Shown in pieces: positions 50,414 to 63,706 of a DNA stretch of 64,000 nt. A model generated the notes under the pieces. That model did not search any database. It had not been told where the DNA came from and was given only the letters and a program-made list of their open reading frames with translations. The position numbers and the translations under genes were made by a program. Location of the stretch: NCBI RefSeq assembly GCF_023856365.1, contig NC_064554.1, forward strand, positions 3,587,001 through 3,651,000, in the 5' to 3' direction. Numbering within the stretch: position 1 is the stretch's first letter; every line of letters starts with the position of its first letter. Origin of the DNA: Brienomyrus brachyistius. Lineage: Eukaryota; Chordata; Actinopteri; Osteoglossiformes; Mormyridae.

Positions 50414-53400
50414 AATGTTAAAACAAACAAAACGGATGCAGTTGAGAAACTTCCCGCTGTTTGTCCTGCTCGCGGTGAAAGTATTAATGCAGGTATGAAA
50501 GTTACAGCCCTTAGATACCGCCTGATAAATGTTAATGACTGACTAAGTAACGGACTTGTGCGCTATGCCATAGGTCAGTTTGTGTCTTACTTCCGCGTGG
50601 CTGTGATCTATTTAACGGTCTAACGAGGCACACTACTGATTTCTAGGTTCTTGTGTAAATAGAGCTTGTTCCTAATTTGACGAAAACTCGTAATAAACAT
50701 GTAACATTATCTGTACATAATAGATTTGTTCTCATAATGGCCTTGGGTTTATTCTCAAGGTTTATTTATAGCGCTTGTTTTCCTGTGCGGGTGTGTGACA
50801 TTTTATGCACGTCAGTTTCCTGCATACGGCAATAAGCATGTCTGTGTGTGTTTGCCGGGTCGTATGTGCGGTGTGTTCGGGTATATTTGTGCGTGAGGAC
50901 ATGTGTCTGCCTCTGAAAGCGGAGTCTCCTCTAGTGTGACTCACTCCTCAGATGGCTGAGAAGCGCAAATAGACTCATACGCTCCCCCTCCCCGACCTTC
51001 CCCCATCCGCGGCACATGGCTCGCAGAGTGCATGCCCTACGTCTTCACGTGGAAGCCCACTCACACTCTGCCCAGTCTTGACCTCTCCTCTCGCCACTCT
51101 ATCCAAGGCCCTTTGTGGACAATAGCTCCATTCTCTTCTCTCTTAATGTCTACATTCATACTCATTGCTTGAGAAACAAAGAGAATAAACCAGGTTACCT
51201 CAGGTTATGTTTGGCATTTCTAGTAATACAACCATGAGTTTCCATTTTTATTTCCTGCTATGGGTTATTTTATCAGTTCAAGGATTTTTATTTTTTTATT
51301 TATTTTTTTACATATAATTTATTTTAACAGCTTCATGCCTTAATCACATGACTTTTTAACATTTCTTCTCAAAATGAGTTTTGGCAAACGTTCCGGAACA
51401 TTCTGTCTGGTACCCTATGCTCCGTGTCCATTTTAATGTCCAAATTCAAGTGTTGATTGCTTAAACCTAACCTGATATCTTAAAACTATACTTGATTAGG
51501 TAGAGTCCTGTGGTTCTAGGGTTTCAGATTCTTGGATGGCCTTTAACTATTTGCGGATGTCGACCCCACCAGAAAGCAGAGCAAGGTCCGCTTTACATAA
51601 CCGGCTTATGGAAGTTCAGGCGTTGGTTTACAGCCTGCAGGGCTTTCTTGGGTTGCTGGCGTATGCGACAGGTGTTACCTCACGCCCAAACTGAGTGCGC
51701 CTGCTTTATTTTGGTCCTGTTTGTCTTTGCTGTCGCCATTAGTGTCAGGCGTTACTGGTTCACTTGTAACCTGGCCCTCAGACGCTGCTGCTGCTGAGGT
51801 CATCGTAACCTCAGGGCCCCCCCTTTGTGGAACTTCTTGCTCAAATCGCCCCATCCCCCCCCACCCCCTCCGGCCTCTGGCCGCCGCCGCCCCCGCCCCT
51901 CTCCCAAAACTCAACAGCTCAGCTTCGCGGATGAACCCACCACCAAAGAAGGTCAGCAAACACTGGGAAAGGCTACTGCTCTGCCTGCAGCTGCCAGTTC
52001 CTGCTGTGTGTGTTTGTTTGCGGCATTTTTTTGCAGCTATAAGGGAAATGCATTAGAAAATAAAGCGTGATTTAAATAAGCGGGCCATTGCTAAAAAATG
52101 AGCAGGATCTTTATTTCAGCGCTTGTGATATTAATAGCGGAGGCTTTCTCTGCTTTAATGTCAGCCTCCCTTCTTTCCGTGCCCCTGACTTGCAGTTTAT
52201 GTAACTGCTGGGCCCCGGTCAAGGTGTTACAGTAACACGTTTCGCTGTGGCAGCATGTGAGCCATCGGTCACATGGGGCCCCGCTCCCTCCCTCGAGGTG
52301 TTTGGATTGGGGGGGGGGGTTGGCAAAGCGGAACGTTTTTTTCCTTCCTGTCACCGCAGTCCTATGAAAGCCCTCCTTTTCCTGCTCGAAGGTGTCTCCT
52401 TTTTCTTTTTTTTTGTGTTGTTGTTGGACCTGCCCCCCCCCCCTTTCATTCCCCTGTTTGTACAGCAGTGACAGAGGCTAATTGTGCAGTAGCATTTGGT
52501 GAGATTTGAAGAGCGTTCTGTACCGCCGACCTTTAAGGAAATTGGTCACGGGGAGTATGTCCGGGTCGTATGTCTCGGGGACACCCGCATGTCTTGGAAT
52601 ATTGGTGGAAGGGAATCACGAGTACTGTTACCTCCCCCCCCCCCCAAACACACAGACACTGTTATATTGATATCACTGTCATCTTCTCTTTCTGAAACAA
52701 GCTCATTCATGCCCCCCCTCCCCCACGCCTCTATATACGTTTGTTCACTGATACAGATTTAAGGATGAATCATTAACCACTGAAGGTGTGGAGCTGAAAG
52801 CCATTGCTGTTTTTTTTTTCTAGTCACATGTAGAGGTGATCCAGGCAGGCGGAGCTAGTGGGGGTGTTATCAGAGGCTTATTTTTCTTATCGTAGCGCCA
52901 TGTCTGGGGGGTTGAGGCTTCCTGGCCCCCACTGCCCGTTGAGGAGGGGCCCAGTGGATGCTCTCCTGGGGCATGATTCTCAGCTCTGGTTGTTCCTGGG
53001 TGGGATTACAAGGCCCGGAATGAGTTCTCCAGGTTATCCTGCTTTGGGGTTAGGAAGCTGGTTTCTGTTTGGGGCACCGGTGCCCAGCTGACAAGTCAGC
53101 AGAAGAAGGATTTGCCTTATTTTGTCTTAGATGCAGAGGAAATCGTTTTAATGCTTGGGAAAAATGCTTGGTTGTTTTTTTCTAGCGGAGTGATTGCTAT
53201 ACAAGGTTCTCGGTGATTGACGTTTCCCTGTTTTAATGGTTTAACTCAATATGTTTGCAAGATAATATATTTGTTTTATGGAAGGCATCATTATGAAGGT
53301 GTTAATGTTGTGTGAAAAGTCTCTTAGTGCGAAAGCAAAGTGAGCTGAGCATTAATAAGGCAAAAAAGTAGCTTGGGCATAGAATGTAATTTTTTACCAG

Positions 53401-54114
53401 CTGAAATGTTGGGCATGTGCTCCGTATTCTGGGGTGGGGCCATGACTATGATGTATGAATGAACAGCTCTTTATCCATTAGGGGGGTGTGAGTTGACGAT
53501 AATTTATCGTGAAAGACCAAAATGTCTCCATGACATGCCTTTTACGGAGAGATGGTTAGCATCGCATTGCAGTGCACATTCTATCAGTTGCAGTTCTGTG
53601 GCTCATGCGCGCGCATATAAAGTTGTTTTGTCAGCCGAATCTGTTTCGACACCAATAAACCGGTAATAACTAACAGTAGGGAGTGCTTTGTATTTCTTCC
53701 TTTCTCCCTTACGCACCCTCATCCAAGCATGCAAAGCGCAGCATGCAGCACGTTCCCTATTCGGCGACGTAGCAGCTTGGGCGACATGGAGGAGTTGGTC
53801 CCTAAAAAGAATTTGACATTGGTAATATGGAACTTGTTCTGATTTTCCAAAACCAACACATAGGTTCGGATGTCAGAGGGCAGCACAACCAACCTTTTTA
53901 GCCGCCTCAAAACAAACACCCCGAAGAGTGCCGAGTATGTCTTAAGTTTTGTTACATTTTTTTAAATACAGGGGATTTTGTTTGGGATGTTCAGTAACTT
54001 GCAAAATAGTCTTAAATACCAACAAGAAATGCAATCAAAATCCTGTCTGAAAATAATTCTAATATAATATTTTTGCCATATCACCCACCTCTAGTTTCCT
54101 TTCTTCTGGGGTCA
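50414..54114. other. Spacer, nothing firmly recognised
   Basis: Contains CpG/C-rich patches (51800-51960; poly-C at 52431-52442 and 52627-52638). ORFs on both strands across 51675-52056 overlap in a GC-rich stretch and have low-complexity Pro/Ala/Gly composition, so no gene is called. Confidence 0.35.
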
Positions 54115-55005
54115 CTTTAATGTACCCGGGCCGAGGGCCCCGCCCCGCTTTAATGTACCCGGGCCGAGGTCCACCCCCTGCTTTAATGCACCCGGGCCGA
54201 GGTCCACCCCCCGCTTTAATGTACCCGGGCCGAGGGCCCCGCCCCGCTTTAATGTACCCGGGCCGAGGTCCACCCCCTGCTTTAATGCACCCGGGCCGAG
54301 GTCCACCCCCCGCTTTAATGTACCCGGGCCGAGGGCCCCGCCCCGCTTTAATGTACCCGGGCCGAGGGCCCCGCCCCGCTTTAATGCACCCGGGCCGAGG
54401 GCCCCCGCCCCGCTTTAATGCACCGGGGCCGAGGTCCCCGCCCCGCTTTAATGTACCCGGGCCGAGGTCCCCGCCCCGCTTTAATGCACCGGGGCCGAGG
54501 TCCACCCCCCGCTTTAATGCACCCGGGCCGAGGGCCCCCGCCCCGCTTTAATGCACCGGGGCCGAGGTCCACCCCCCGCTTTAATGCACCCGGGCCGAGG
54601 TCCACCCCCCGCTTTAATGCACCCGGGCCGAGGTCCACCCCCCGCTTTAATGCACCGGGGCCGAGGTCCCCGCCCCGCTTTAATGCACCGGGGCCGAGGT
54701 CCCCGCCCCGCTTTAATGCACCGGGGCCGAGGTCCCCGCCCCGCTTTAATGCACCCGGGCCGGGGCCCCCGCACCACTTTCATGTACCCGGGCCCTTGGC
54801 CCCCGCACCATTTTAATGCACCCGGGCCGAGGTCCCCGCCCCGCTTTAATGCACCCGGGCCGAGGGCCCCCGCCCCGCTTTAATGCACCCGGGCCGAGGG
54901 CCCCCGCCCCGCTTTAATGCACCCGGGCCGAGGGCCCCCGCACCATTTTAATGTAAACGGGCCGGGGCCCCCGCACCGCTTTAATGTACCCGGGCTGAGG
55001 GTCAG
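54115..55005. repeat. GC-rich 33-bp minisatellite, about 27 copies
   Basis: The unit is about 33 bp (TTTAATGYACCCGGGCCGAG plus a C-rich half of GGYCCMCCCCC type); some copies are 34 bp. The first six units form a higher-order period of 99 bp (three subtypes repeated twice, 54121-54318). Since 33 is a multiple of 3, long open frames (RPALMYPGRGP-type repeats) appear on both strands. They are by-products of the repeat. Confidence 0.97.
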
Positions 55006-56499
55006 GGTCTTTCGCTAAAAAAGGCCCTCAACCAACATTGTTTAATAAAATGTAAAACCTAGAGTTGCCACCTGTCCCATGCGAACGATCCTTCCTAACA
55101 TACTTTAAATGTCATTGTTGGAGCCCCCAGCTTGCAAATTTTACCGGCAGAGACGCCCTCCAGGTTCGAAAATATTAGGGAGCCCCCTGACAATTCAAAT
55201 AGCCCAGGAGGCTCTGATCATGTAAATGCACCTGCCTGCTGCCGTCTGATAGGTGGCTGATTTAGCTGACCTGCTCCGGCCCTGTAGACTCGAGGACAGG
55301 TGTGCCCTTTACTGCAGGGCTCTCCAAAGCCATCCCTGACTGGCCGGTGAAAGTCACCCACCCTGCAAAGTAAAACATAGATATGCAAAAGGGCTATTTG
55401 CTTGATGCTATTTCTCTGATGTAGTGCGAGTCCAACACTGCCACACCTTAACTGTTTACTGAAATGTGCTATGAGAAATAACATAATCAATGGGAAGTCC
55501 CCTGGTTGTCAAAATGCCTTTGCTGTTCTGATGTTGGAAACACTGAAAGAGTTTATGTACTAAATCACTTATGATTAATTAAGAAACCATTTTAACTTTG
55601 CAGTTCAGTCTTTCTAGTGCTTAGGGGTGGTGAAAAAAGACCCAGACTTGTTTTTGGTTAATGTATCATATAAAGCCATTTATGGGAAGTGGTTTACTGT
55701 TTTATTGTTCTTTCATAAATGGGGAAAGTTGCAATATTTGTGTAAGGAAACCTGTTCTCCGAGGTTTTCGTTCTCTTTCCCCTGGTTTGTAAACCCGAAG
55801 ACGAGGCACACAGGACTGGTTGTTTGCGCCTCGGCAGGTGAGAAACGGAATAAATGCCAGAAACGGAAAACAAAAAAAATACCCAGCATTTTAATTCCCG
55901 TGCTTCCGAGAGAGCATGTGACTCGCACAAATTCCAGAAGGTGTGGACTATCTACGAGACGTCAGCTTTGTGCTTTTCCGTCCTGTCTCACGGGACAGCT
56001 GGTCGGTGGCACTGGGTTTGTGGGGGGTGTCTTTAAATTTCTCAAAGCCTCTTTGTGGCATGAAGGCACGGGTGCATCACCCTGGAATGTGCAGCATTTC
56101 ATCCACCCCCCTCCATTCTGGTCCACTCTGGCTTTTTTTCCCGGTGATACGGAAATACTAAGAAAATTGTTTTTCTTAGTTTATGATTTTTGTGAATAGG
56201 TGGGTTCAGTTGTCAGAGGTCAGCTTGTACCTTCCCACACCCATGGAAACGAGGTGGGAAGGCATGGTTAACAAGGCAGAACATTCTTTTAGTGGCAGAA
56301 TCCGGTCTTATTTGGCTGCATCATCTTGCTTACCTGTCTGTCCTGCTTACAGTGTGCACAGCTAAGGTACCACTATACATGGATGTTAAGAGGTCGATCC
56401 ACTGTGCACTGAAATGAGGGTGCTGTTGTAGATAATGTTCAGAGAAATTCTGGGGGGGGGGGGTCTGAGCCAGGGGCCAGGATATCCTGGCAGATTCAG
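55006..56499. other. Spacer, nothing recognised
   Basis: A 190-codon open frame (55627-56199 +) spans much of this stretch. Its composition and lack of splice signals or family motifs do not support a gene. A poly-G run lies at 56452-56462. Confidence 0.35.
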
Positions 56500-56748
56500 T
56501 GGGCCCAGCACTTTACAGGGACCCTTGAGTGTATAAAATATGTAGTTTGATGGGGGGCCCCCAAGGTGACATTTTGTTAGTGGGCCAAACACTTTACAGG
56601 GGCCCTTGAGTGTATAAGACATGTACAGTTTGATGGGGGGCCCCCAAGGTGACATTTTGTTAGTGGGCCAAACACTTTACAGGGGCCCTTGAGTGTATAA
56701 GACATGTACAGTTTGATGGGGGGCCCCCAAGGTGACATTTTGTCAGAG
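56500..56748. repeat. 83-bp tandem repeat, three copies
   Basis: Units start at 56500, 56581 and 56664, with the shared blocks CACTTTACAGGGGCCCTTGA, GTTTGATGGGGGGCCCCCAA and GGTGACATTTTGT. The second and third are almost identical; the first is diverged and 81 bp long. Confidence 0.95.
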
Positions 56749-59044
56749 GGCCCAGAATTTCTAACTGCGCTCTGTCACCTTTCTAGCCCTGATGATGATG
56801 ATGGAGGAACAAGATGGCATGGGATTGGCTGCAGTGTTGGAGGAAACTGACCCAACAATGAGCGTGTGCTGATGGATGCTGGTTACTCAGGAGCTGCCCC
56901 CAGGATCTCTCCGGCTGCCCCCAGATCGGTCGCCGCTTGCCTGTTACTGTTGGACAGCGGTCCCGCTGAGCCGAGCTGCAATTGAAATTCTGCGAAGTGG
57001 TTCAGCTGCGGTCAATTTTTCACTGGCTTCCAGCATCATATTTCACCGGTTCTGACTGATCCCGGGCCTGTCCTCTCCCCCGCTCAGATTTCACCTACCC
57101 TGCATCTGCGGCTCCTGTTTCTGACCCTCTGTTCGAAAGGAATCCCGTCCTTCCTCGCTGCCAGTTTTATTCTGGTTAAATTTCAGAACAAACCATTCAC
57201 CCCCCCCCCCCGATTGTTTCATGAGGTATAAGACTCTGAGCTCTGAACAACATCACCTTCTCACACCCCTTTGTCTGCTGTACAGGTGTCTGTCGTTGTA
57301 ACGACCATGCAAATCCCTCTGGGAGGAAGTTAGGCTGTCATAGTTCGATGTGTGCAGAAGGCTGGATTGACTGCGTGCGTGGTCGATGAAGGCTGATAGC
57401 CAGTAGGAGGGCAGGCCTACTAGGGTAACCAATCAGGGGTAATTGAGGGAAATCAGAAAAGCTGATGATTCAGACCTTCTACAGCTGGGGGAATCATTCT
57501 TTCCAGCGCTGGCTCAGCATTGTGCCACGTCTGCAGCAAAAAGCCGGGGATTCGTGGTCACATCCGATTCGCCGCTTACCTCTGACCGATGCTCCTGTGC
57601 CGCTGGTTAAGGCCAGGCTGAAAGTGTCAGAGACACTCTGACTGTTTCATATGGGAGGCTTTGGTGTCGCCCCTGCCTGGATTATCTTAAAGTACTCCTC
57701 AGACTGCTGATGTCCATGCAATGTCCTGGATCGCTTTCCTGACGTTTGATTAATACGTGTCAGTGACTTTCCAGTTCCAGGGCTATTTTCGGTTTTAGTG
57801 GCTTTAAATTAAAATGGCCGCGGCTGTTCCTGTAATTAGCATTTACAAGAGAGCAGGCACAGCGTTTCGGCTGAAGGTACAAAAGCATGCGCTCGACTAC
57901 GCTGCAGTTAGAGCTACGTGTGACACCCCCTCCCCCACCCGGCTCCGCTATGGAGGAAATGTTTCCCACCACAATGGCCGAGTAAAGGGGTAGGGGGGGA
58001 CCTGCCTTCGGCTTTTTGGGGGGAGGCTGCTTACTTTGCTGCCCACTGGGTGCCTCTCCCTGAGCCCATGCGGCCCCTGCCGTTTTTCAGGGGGCATTCA
58101 CACCACCTGCACGTACTGTGTGGAGTATGCGCACCCCTTTGAATCTGCCTCCCCTTTCTCCCTCTCTGGGTTTCGCTGATAAACGGCGTTATCGCTTTAC
58201 GCTGCGATGGAACCACACACACCTGCATCTCAGAGGAGGGCGGCCGGCAGTCTAATATATACATGAGACACACACGCAGTGGGGAGCGGAGCTGGCAGTG
58301 ACTGGCATGTCCCAGGGCAGCAGATAACTCTTCACCGTATCAGACTGACAGCCACCACCATGGGTCGCAGGTGCCTGTAAAATTCCTCAAGACGCTCCTC
58401 CGTACCCCCAACCCCCCCCCCCCCCCCCACCCCACTCCTTCCCACCGCTCCAGGCCACATGACCCAGTTTTCAACACAGAATGAAACAAAAACGATTCAA
58501 AATTCAAAGATCTGGCTGGAATCTGGAGTCTCTGCATGGCTGCGTGTTAGATCACTGCCCTCCTTCCCCTCCTGACTTAAAAACGCACGGTCATGGTCAT
58601 GCCCTGGGGTGTAACTGCTGGCCTGGTTCCTGTAATCTGCTGTTTCCTACTCTATCTGTAAGTGGCCCGGAGTCATTTTTGTTAATCGCAGTGACGGCTG
58701 CACAGCATCCGCACATCCGGCTGCGTAAATCAGTGACATTTACTCAAGCGGCCTCCTCCGAGCCGCCCGTCACGATATTCTCGTCATTGCCGTTATTCTT
58801 ACGCAACGTTTATCACTCGGGGTCACAGTCCAGACAGAGGAGGAAGTGGAAGTAGAAGCAAACCCTTGTTTTCATCCGGTCAGTTATCCCAGACTCGTGC
58901 AAACGATCGCTGACGGCACACCGCGAATCCGCCTCTCCACACACGGGTCGACCTGATTATCTGCAGTATCATTAATTCCTTCTCATGCTTGATTTGGTTT
59001 AGGGGGATATTAACCAAGAAGTGTTTAGCTTTGGTTAAAAGATT
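56749..59044. other. Spacer, nothing recognised
   Basis: No exon or transposon end that I can support. A long poly-C tract lies at 58411-58428 (CCC-rich to 58435), along with other C/G homopolymers. Confidence 0.4.
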
Positions 59045-59345
59045 GTGCAGTGAGTAGTGCTGTCGCATCACACCTCCCGCGGTTTGAGCCCCACCCCTAC
59101 TCTGTGCGTGGGGTTCGCACATTCTCCCCGCGTCGTGCACCTTTCTTCCAAATTGGTCTCATAGTCCAAAGACACACTAGGGCATGTTAGACAGTTAGGT
59201 GAATTAATATCTCTAAAGGATGTGCTTGCCTTGCAGTGGACTGGCATCCCATCCGAGTTGTTTCCCTCCTTCTGCCCTGTGCTGCCTGGGATAGACTCCA
59301 GGCCCCTAGGGACCCTGTACTGGGTAAGCAGTTAGAGGATTGATG
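59045..59345 (+). mobile_element. SINE/L2-tail repeat
   Basis: The head has GCGGTTTGAGCCCCACCCC (B-box-like). The tail has GTGGACTGGCATCCCATCCG, CTGGGATAGACTCCAGGCCC and TGGGTAAGCAGTTAGAGGAT. It is the most complete of the three copies of this family in the window. Confidence 0.75.
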
Positions 59346-59716
59346 CATGGATCATTTACACAGATCTATGTCTGCTCTGGGACCTCTGAGGTTTGCGTGT
59401 GGCTCAGTTATCGCATGAATCGCTTGAATTCAATATCAAATGGCTATTTACCATTTGTTTTTGTTTTCGCTTGTGTGCTGCAACATTGTAGCCACCCCGC
59501 TGTCCTGCCAGGTATCCCCCCTCCCTGCCCCCCTACGGGCCGCAGAGCTTTCTCTCTCCCCCCACGATCACACAGCAGGTATCTGCTTTCATCGAAAGAG
59601 GAAAGATTTGGGAAGTAGTCGCACAGGGACGCTGCTGTTTCACCCTGGCTTCTCCCGGCCCTCGCGACACTCAGCCTGCTGATCAACTTCCTGCTAATTG
59701 TCGTGGTTACATAATG

Positions 59717-59736
59717 GGGGGGGGGGGGGGGGGGGG
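59717..59736. repeat. Poly-G tract
   Basis: About 20 consecutive G, followed by C. A related run of about 13 G is at 59970-59983. Both could form G-quadruplexes. Confidence 0.9.
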
Positions 59737-60483
59737 CTTTGTGTTCTTCATAAGCCCACAGTCCACAGTCGCCGACTCCCTGGGGAGCACCCTTAGGCCC
59801 CGCGGTTAACTCTGCTGTGGCATTTGTTATACCACGGCCTGTGCAGAAAAGAGACAAAATGAGTGTTCATCTAACTGGAGTCTTTGGAATGATGAAAGTG
59901 ATCTTCATGATAATGAGCATTATGAGTCACGCAAGGCCTTTGTTCTGGGAGGGGTGGTATCGTGGGTGGAGGGGGGGGGGGGGTTAGGCATAATTAAAGC
60001 TTTGGGGAAAGTGCTGTTTCAGAGTTTAGAAGGGGAACAAGGCTGGGGGTTCTACTCTTTGACCCGATGTCAAAAACAGCACTCCTCCCCAACCCTTCTT
60101 CATGGCAAATGTGGTCCTAAGGGCAATGGGCAAGTCCATGTCCTGTGAGCGGCCCTGCACAGCACTCCAGATGGTACATTCCACAAGGAGTCACCTCACC
60201 ACGCAGACACGCCCAGCCTCTGACACGAACCTCCTCCTCCTGCCTACCTGTGGTCCTCTCCCTCGCTCTCTCTCCTCCTCCCTTGCACACTGACCTACAT
60301 TTCCCGTGACTTGTGTGTGTGCACGCTCCCACATGTACCAATGGCTGCCGATTCAGCAGCATCGCCGGCCTGTCACGGAATGTCACCGCGTCACTGTGCC
60401 CGCGGGTGTCATGGAAACCAAAGAGAAAGGTGACAGGAAAGAAACAACATTCCTGCTTACAAGAATAAAGCTGGCAGGAACAG

Positions 60484-60486
<3 letters not shown>

Positions 60487-60557
<71 letters not shown>
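60487..60557. repeat. (GT)n microsatellite
   Basis: About 35 uninterrupted GT units. The long Thr/His or Val/Cys frames across it are artefacts. Confidence 0.98.
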
Positions 60558-60558
<1 letters not shown>

Positions 60559-61393
60559 CTGTGAGTTGGACCTGGGTGTGGCAGGTTTAAAAAAGTCCCT
60601 TCACTTATCATGCCGGTGATGCGAATGTGACCCCCTTGTAATGTGTTCAGGAGAAAAGGGGAAGCAAGGGTTAATCAGAAATAACCTGTCCTGGGGGGAG
60701 ACTATATTATACGTTTATGTTTCATCTGCTTAGAATGGTCTTATAAAATTTTGATAAAATTATTTTTATATGTATAATTATGTGCTGTACAGGTTAGACA
60801 TTTCCCGTTTGGTCCTGGTGGAAATGTGTGTACATGCAACATTTTGATGTAATTTAAACCTGCTTATTGTTTTAAGGTGAGGTGGAGTGATACATTCACA
60901 CACCAGTATACACCAACACACACCAGTATGCACCAGTATACAACAGCACATACCTGTATATGATGAGATGACCTGCCTTACAAGCCCAAGCCCCTGTGAC
61001 TCTTTTATATAGCTCATCTACAGATATCAGTGCTAGTAGTCAACAATGGGCCAGTGAGGAAGTAGGGGGTCACTGATGCATTGTGGGTTGGACACTGATT
61101 TGAGCATCTGTGGCAGAAACGGCTCACGGCCGGGGCAGCTCACAGCGCTGTCTGTCTGCACTTGGCGATAACCAGGGCGCCGGTACGTCAGTGAAGCACT
61201 CAGACCCCCAGCGGAGACGATGTGTGTCAGTGTCCCGCGAGTGTGTGCACGCAGGGGGTGGGGAGGCCTTCATCTGTGTTCTGAAAATGGGCAGATCCCT
61301 GCTCAACGCTACGGTTCTTTAAGCCGGATAAATAAACAAAGGGGAAAAAGAAAACTGTCTTGCTACTTCAAGAAATTCAGCAACGGTCTTGTT
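60558..61393. other. Spacer, nothing recognised
   Basis: A short array of CACCAGTATA-like units lies at 60897-60960. Open frames at 61110-61322 are unsupported by splice signals or homology that I can recognise. Confidence 0.35.
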
Positions 61394-63706
61394 TTTATTT
61401 TCTTTTTTTTTTGTGTTTGAAATGCACCCGTTTGTCACAAGGACTGTTAGGCCCTCGTTTACAATTTAATGGGGTGTAAACATCACACAACCCTCCTGTT
61501 CTTTTTTTTCCCTTTCTTTTTCTCAAAACCATCAGCAAGCGCACACGTATGGCGGTCAAATACACATAGTCAAAAGGTAAGTTACACTTCATCACAGTCG
61601 ACAGGAGGGCAGACACCGTAAGATAAAAACACTTGCAAAAAAAAAAAGAATAAATTTAAAGTAATAAAAAAATTAATAAAATAAGCATTACAACATTGTC
61701 AACGAGAGATCTTTACATTTATACACAACAGCCTGAATTCCAGGCAGCTCGAGAAGCAAAGCAGCTTTACACAGATACAAACCATACAATACAGTGTTTG
61801 CCTCACATTGTACAATAGGAAAGCTGTACAGGAAGGGGGCGCCGGCGGGCATGGTGGAGAAAGGGGAAATAACCTTTGGAGAAGAGACCATCACTCAGTT
61901 ATTGTCCACTCTTTTTAGTGTCGTTAGGATTTGTGAGTGGGAATGAGCAGAGGTGCTGTGCAGGGTAACAGAGGGTATGTCCCGCATAACGCCGGCATTC
62001 AATTTTGGAGGGCGGGGGGGATCTTAGTGTAGCTGGGTGCTGGTAAGGGGGGGGGAGATTTAGCATTCCATTGTGCTCATTCTAGGGGTCTAGGGCAGCC
62101 CATTTGGGGAATGCATTTCAACACCCCCCTCACAGATTTTGCTGTTTTGACACACTGACCCCTCCCTCCAATATCTTTACATGAGAGCACAATGCAGATC
62201 TGCTTTCGTAGCCTAGATTTACCAAAGTATTTCCTCCTTATTCATGGTTACTGGGGGGGGGGGGGTGGGGTTAGATACACAGTAAATATATAGATTGGTG
62301 TTTCTGAAATTGGTCCTCGGGGACCCCCGGACGGTCGACATTTTTGCTCCCCCCTTTCCTGCCAGCAAAAATGTGGACTGTCTGGCAGGGAGCTGGGAGG
62401 AAGCAGAAACATGGACCATCCGTGGGTCCCCGAGGGCCGGATTGGGAAACACTGATATAAAGGAATAAGGACAGAGGCCCAAGACTGAACTGGGATCAGT
62501 TTGACCCGGTTTCGTGTTGCCCAGCCCTCTTAAGTCTCATAACAGTTTGTGGGGAGCCTTTTCACATGGCATCTCATTTTTTCGTGTTTGTTTATTCCCA
62601 TGTATGATGCGGTCCTGAAGGTGTGGATTACCGCCTCTTACTCCATAACATTCAGCGAGACTTGCCCCGCATTGGGCTCCTTCTGTGTTTCCTTTCCCAG
62701 ATCATGGCACAATTGAGGAAGGTGCAGACCCCGCTTTCCACCAGGGCAAGCCTCGCTGAGTGTTAATGTGTGCAGGCAGCCCCATGGGACGATGGAAAGG
62801 GGGAAACACAACACGGTGATCTACGTTTTCTAAAAAAAGAAGAACTTAACTACAAAATACAATAAATAAACATCAATCATTGATGAGTTTTGCAGACAGA
62901 ATAGGACTGTACAATCATTTTAATGACTAGACTGCTCAAATTCCCCTCTCCCCATTACGGTCGGTCCATTCAATTTTTTTTCTGAGTATTTTTCTTGTTT
63001 TCTTCTTAAAATATATATTTATTTAATATGCATATTTTATATCACAGTAATGTACATACCAAGTGCTTGAAAAATAAGAGAAAAATAGAGAGGAGTGAAG
63101 GAGGTTCAGAGATGGGGGAGCGAGACTGATCTCTCGGTCACGGTGTTGCTTCTTTGGTCAAGGTAGTGTTCCCATTGCATTTGGTTTGCGTGGTGGCCAA
63201 CATTGTATCCATGTCAAAACTACCATAAACGGGGCACTCATACTTCACAAAAACGTCTGGATTCTTCACAGAATCATTCTAAACAACATTTTTTAACTTA
63301 AAAATGGCATCTTCATAATTTTTGACAATATTTTTTTTGACTGTCAAATCCTGACGCAACAAGTAGATTCCCCACCCACTGCCATCTCTTTTAAGTGCTT
63401 GTGTTCTACAGGGAGAGAGAGGCCAAACTAGTCGTTACAGGATATGAGTCAGTGCAGCTAGAAGTCCAGCCCCAGTTAACGTAGTAAATTTGGCGACCTT
63501 CTTTCCCATCCTCAGAGTAGAGTGGGTCACTAACCCACTGGGATACAGGTATGCTGGTGGAGGACACTTTGGGGGAAGAGGGGCTGTCAAGGGTCCTCTA
63601 GAAAATAGACCCAGTTGTAGTCGGCAACTTTATTTTGAGTCGCGTCAGCCGCGCCTCTCACAGTAAACCTTGAGATTTTGCAGTCCGAGTGACCCCTCCA
63701 CGTTCC
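61394..63706 (-). other. Probable 3' UTR of the NFIL3-like gene
   Basis: No coding exon between the stop at 63707 and a - strand AATAAA at 61399-61394, which is followed by T-rich sequence. Genes of the NFIL3 group have the whole coding region in one exon, so a long unspliced 3' UTR is plausible, but its true end is inferred. It contains the MITE at 62296-62454 and several poly-C/G runs. Confidence 0.4.
62296..62454. mobile_element. Inverted-repeat element (hairpin-forming MITE)
   Basis: Two arms of about 50 bp in inverted orientation (left GGTCCTCGGGGACCCCCGGA, right its inverse around CGTGGGTCCCCGAGGGCCGG) separated by a short spacer. One arm matches a fragment in the SLC44A2 3' UTR (25172-25236). 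Confidence 0.8.

Noticed and set aside
51675..52056. Possible exon near ATGAACCCACCACCAAAGAAG|GTCAGC
   Set aside because: Short, in a Pro/Ala-rich GC patch open in several frames on both strands, and no protein family or partner exon recognised.
54059..54883. Overlapping ORFs with RPALMYPGRGP-type repeats, like a collagen or proline-rich protein
   Set aside because: Produced on both strands by the 33-bp minisatellite; no start context, splice sites or unique sequence.
55627..56199. 190-codon + strand ORF with no repeat
   Set aside because: No known motif, poor start context and no splice signals; overlapping frames on both strands are similarly open. Chance is the simplest reading.
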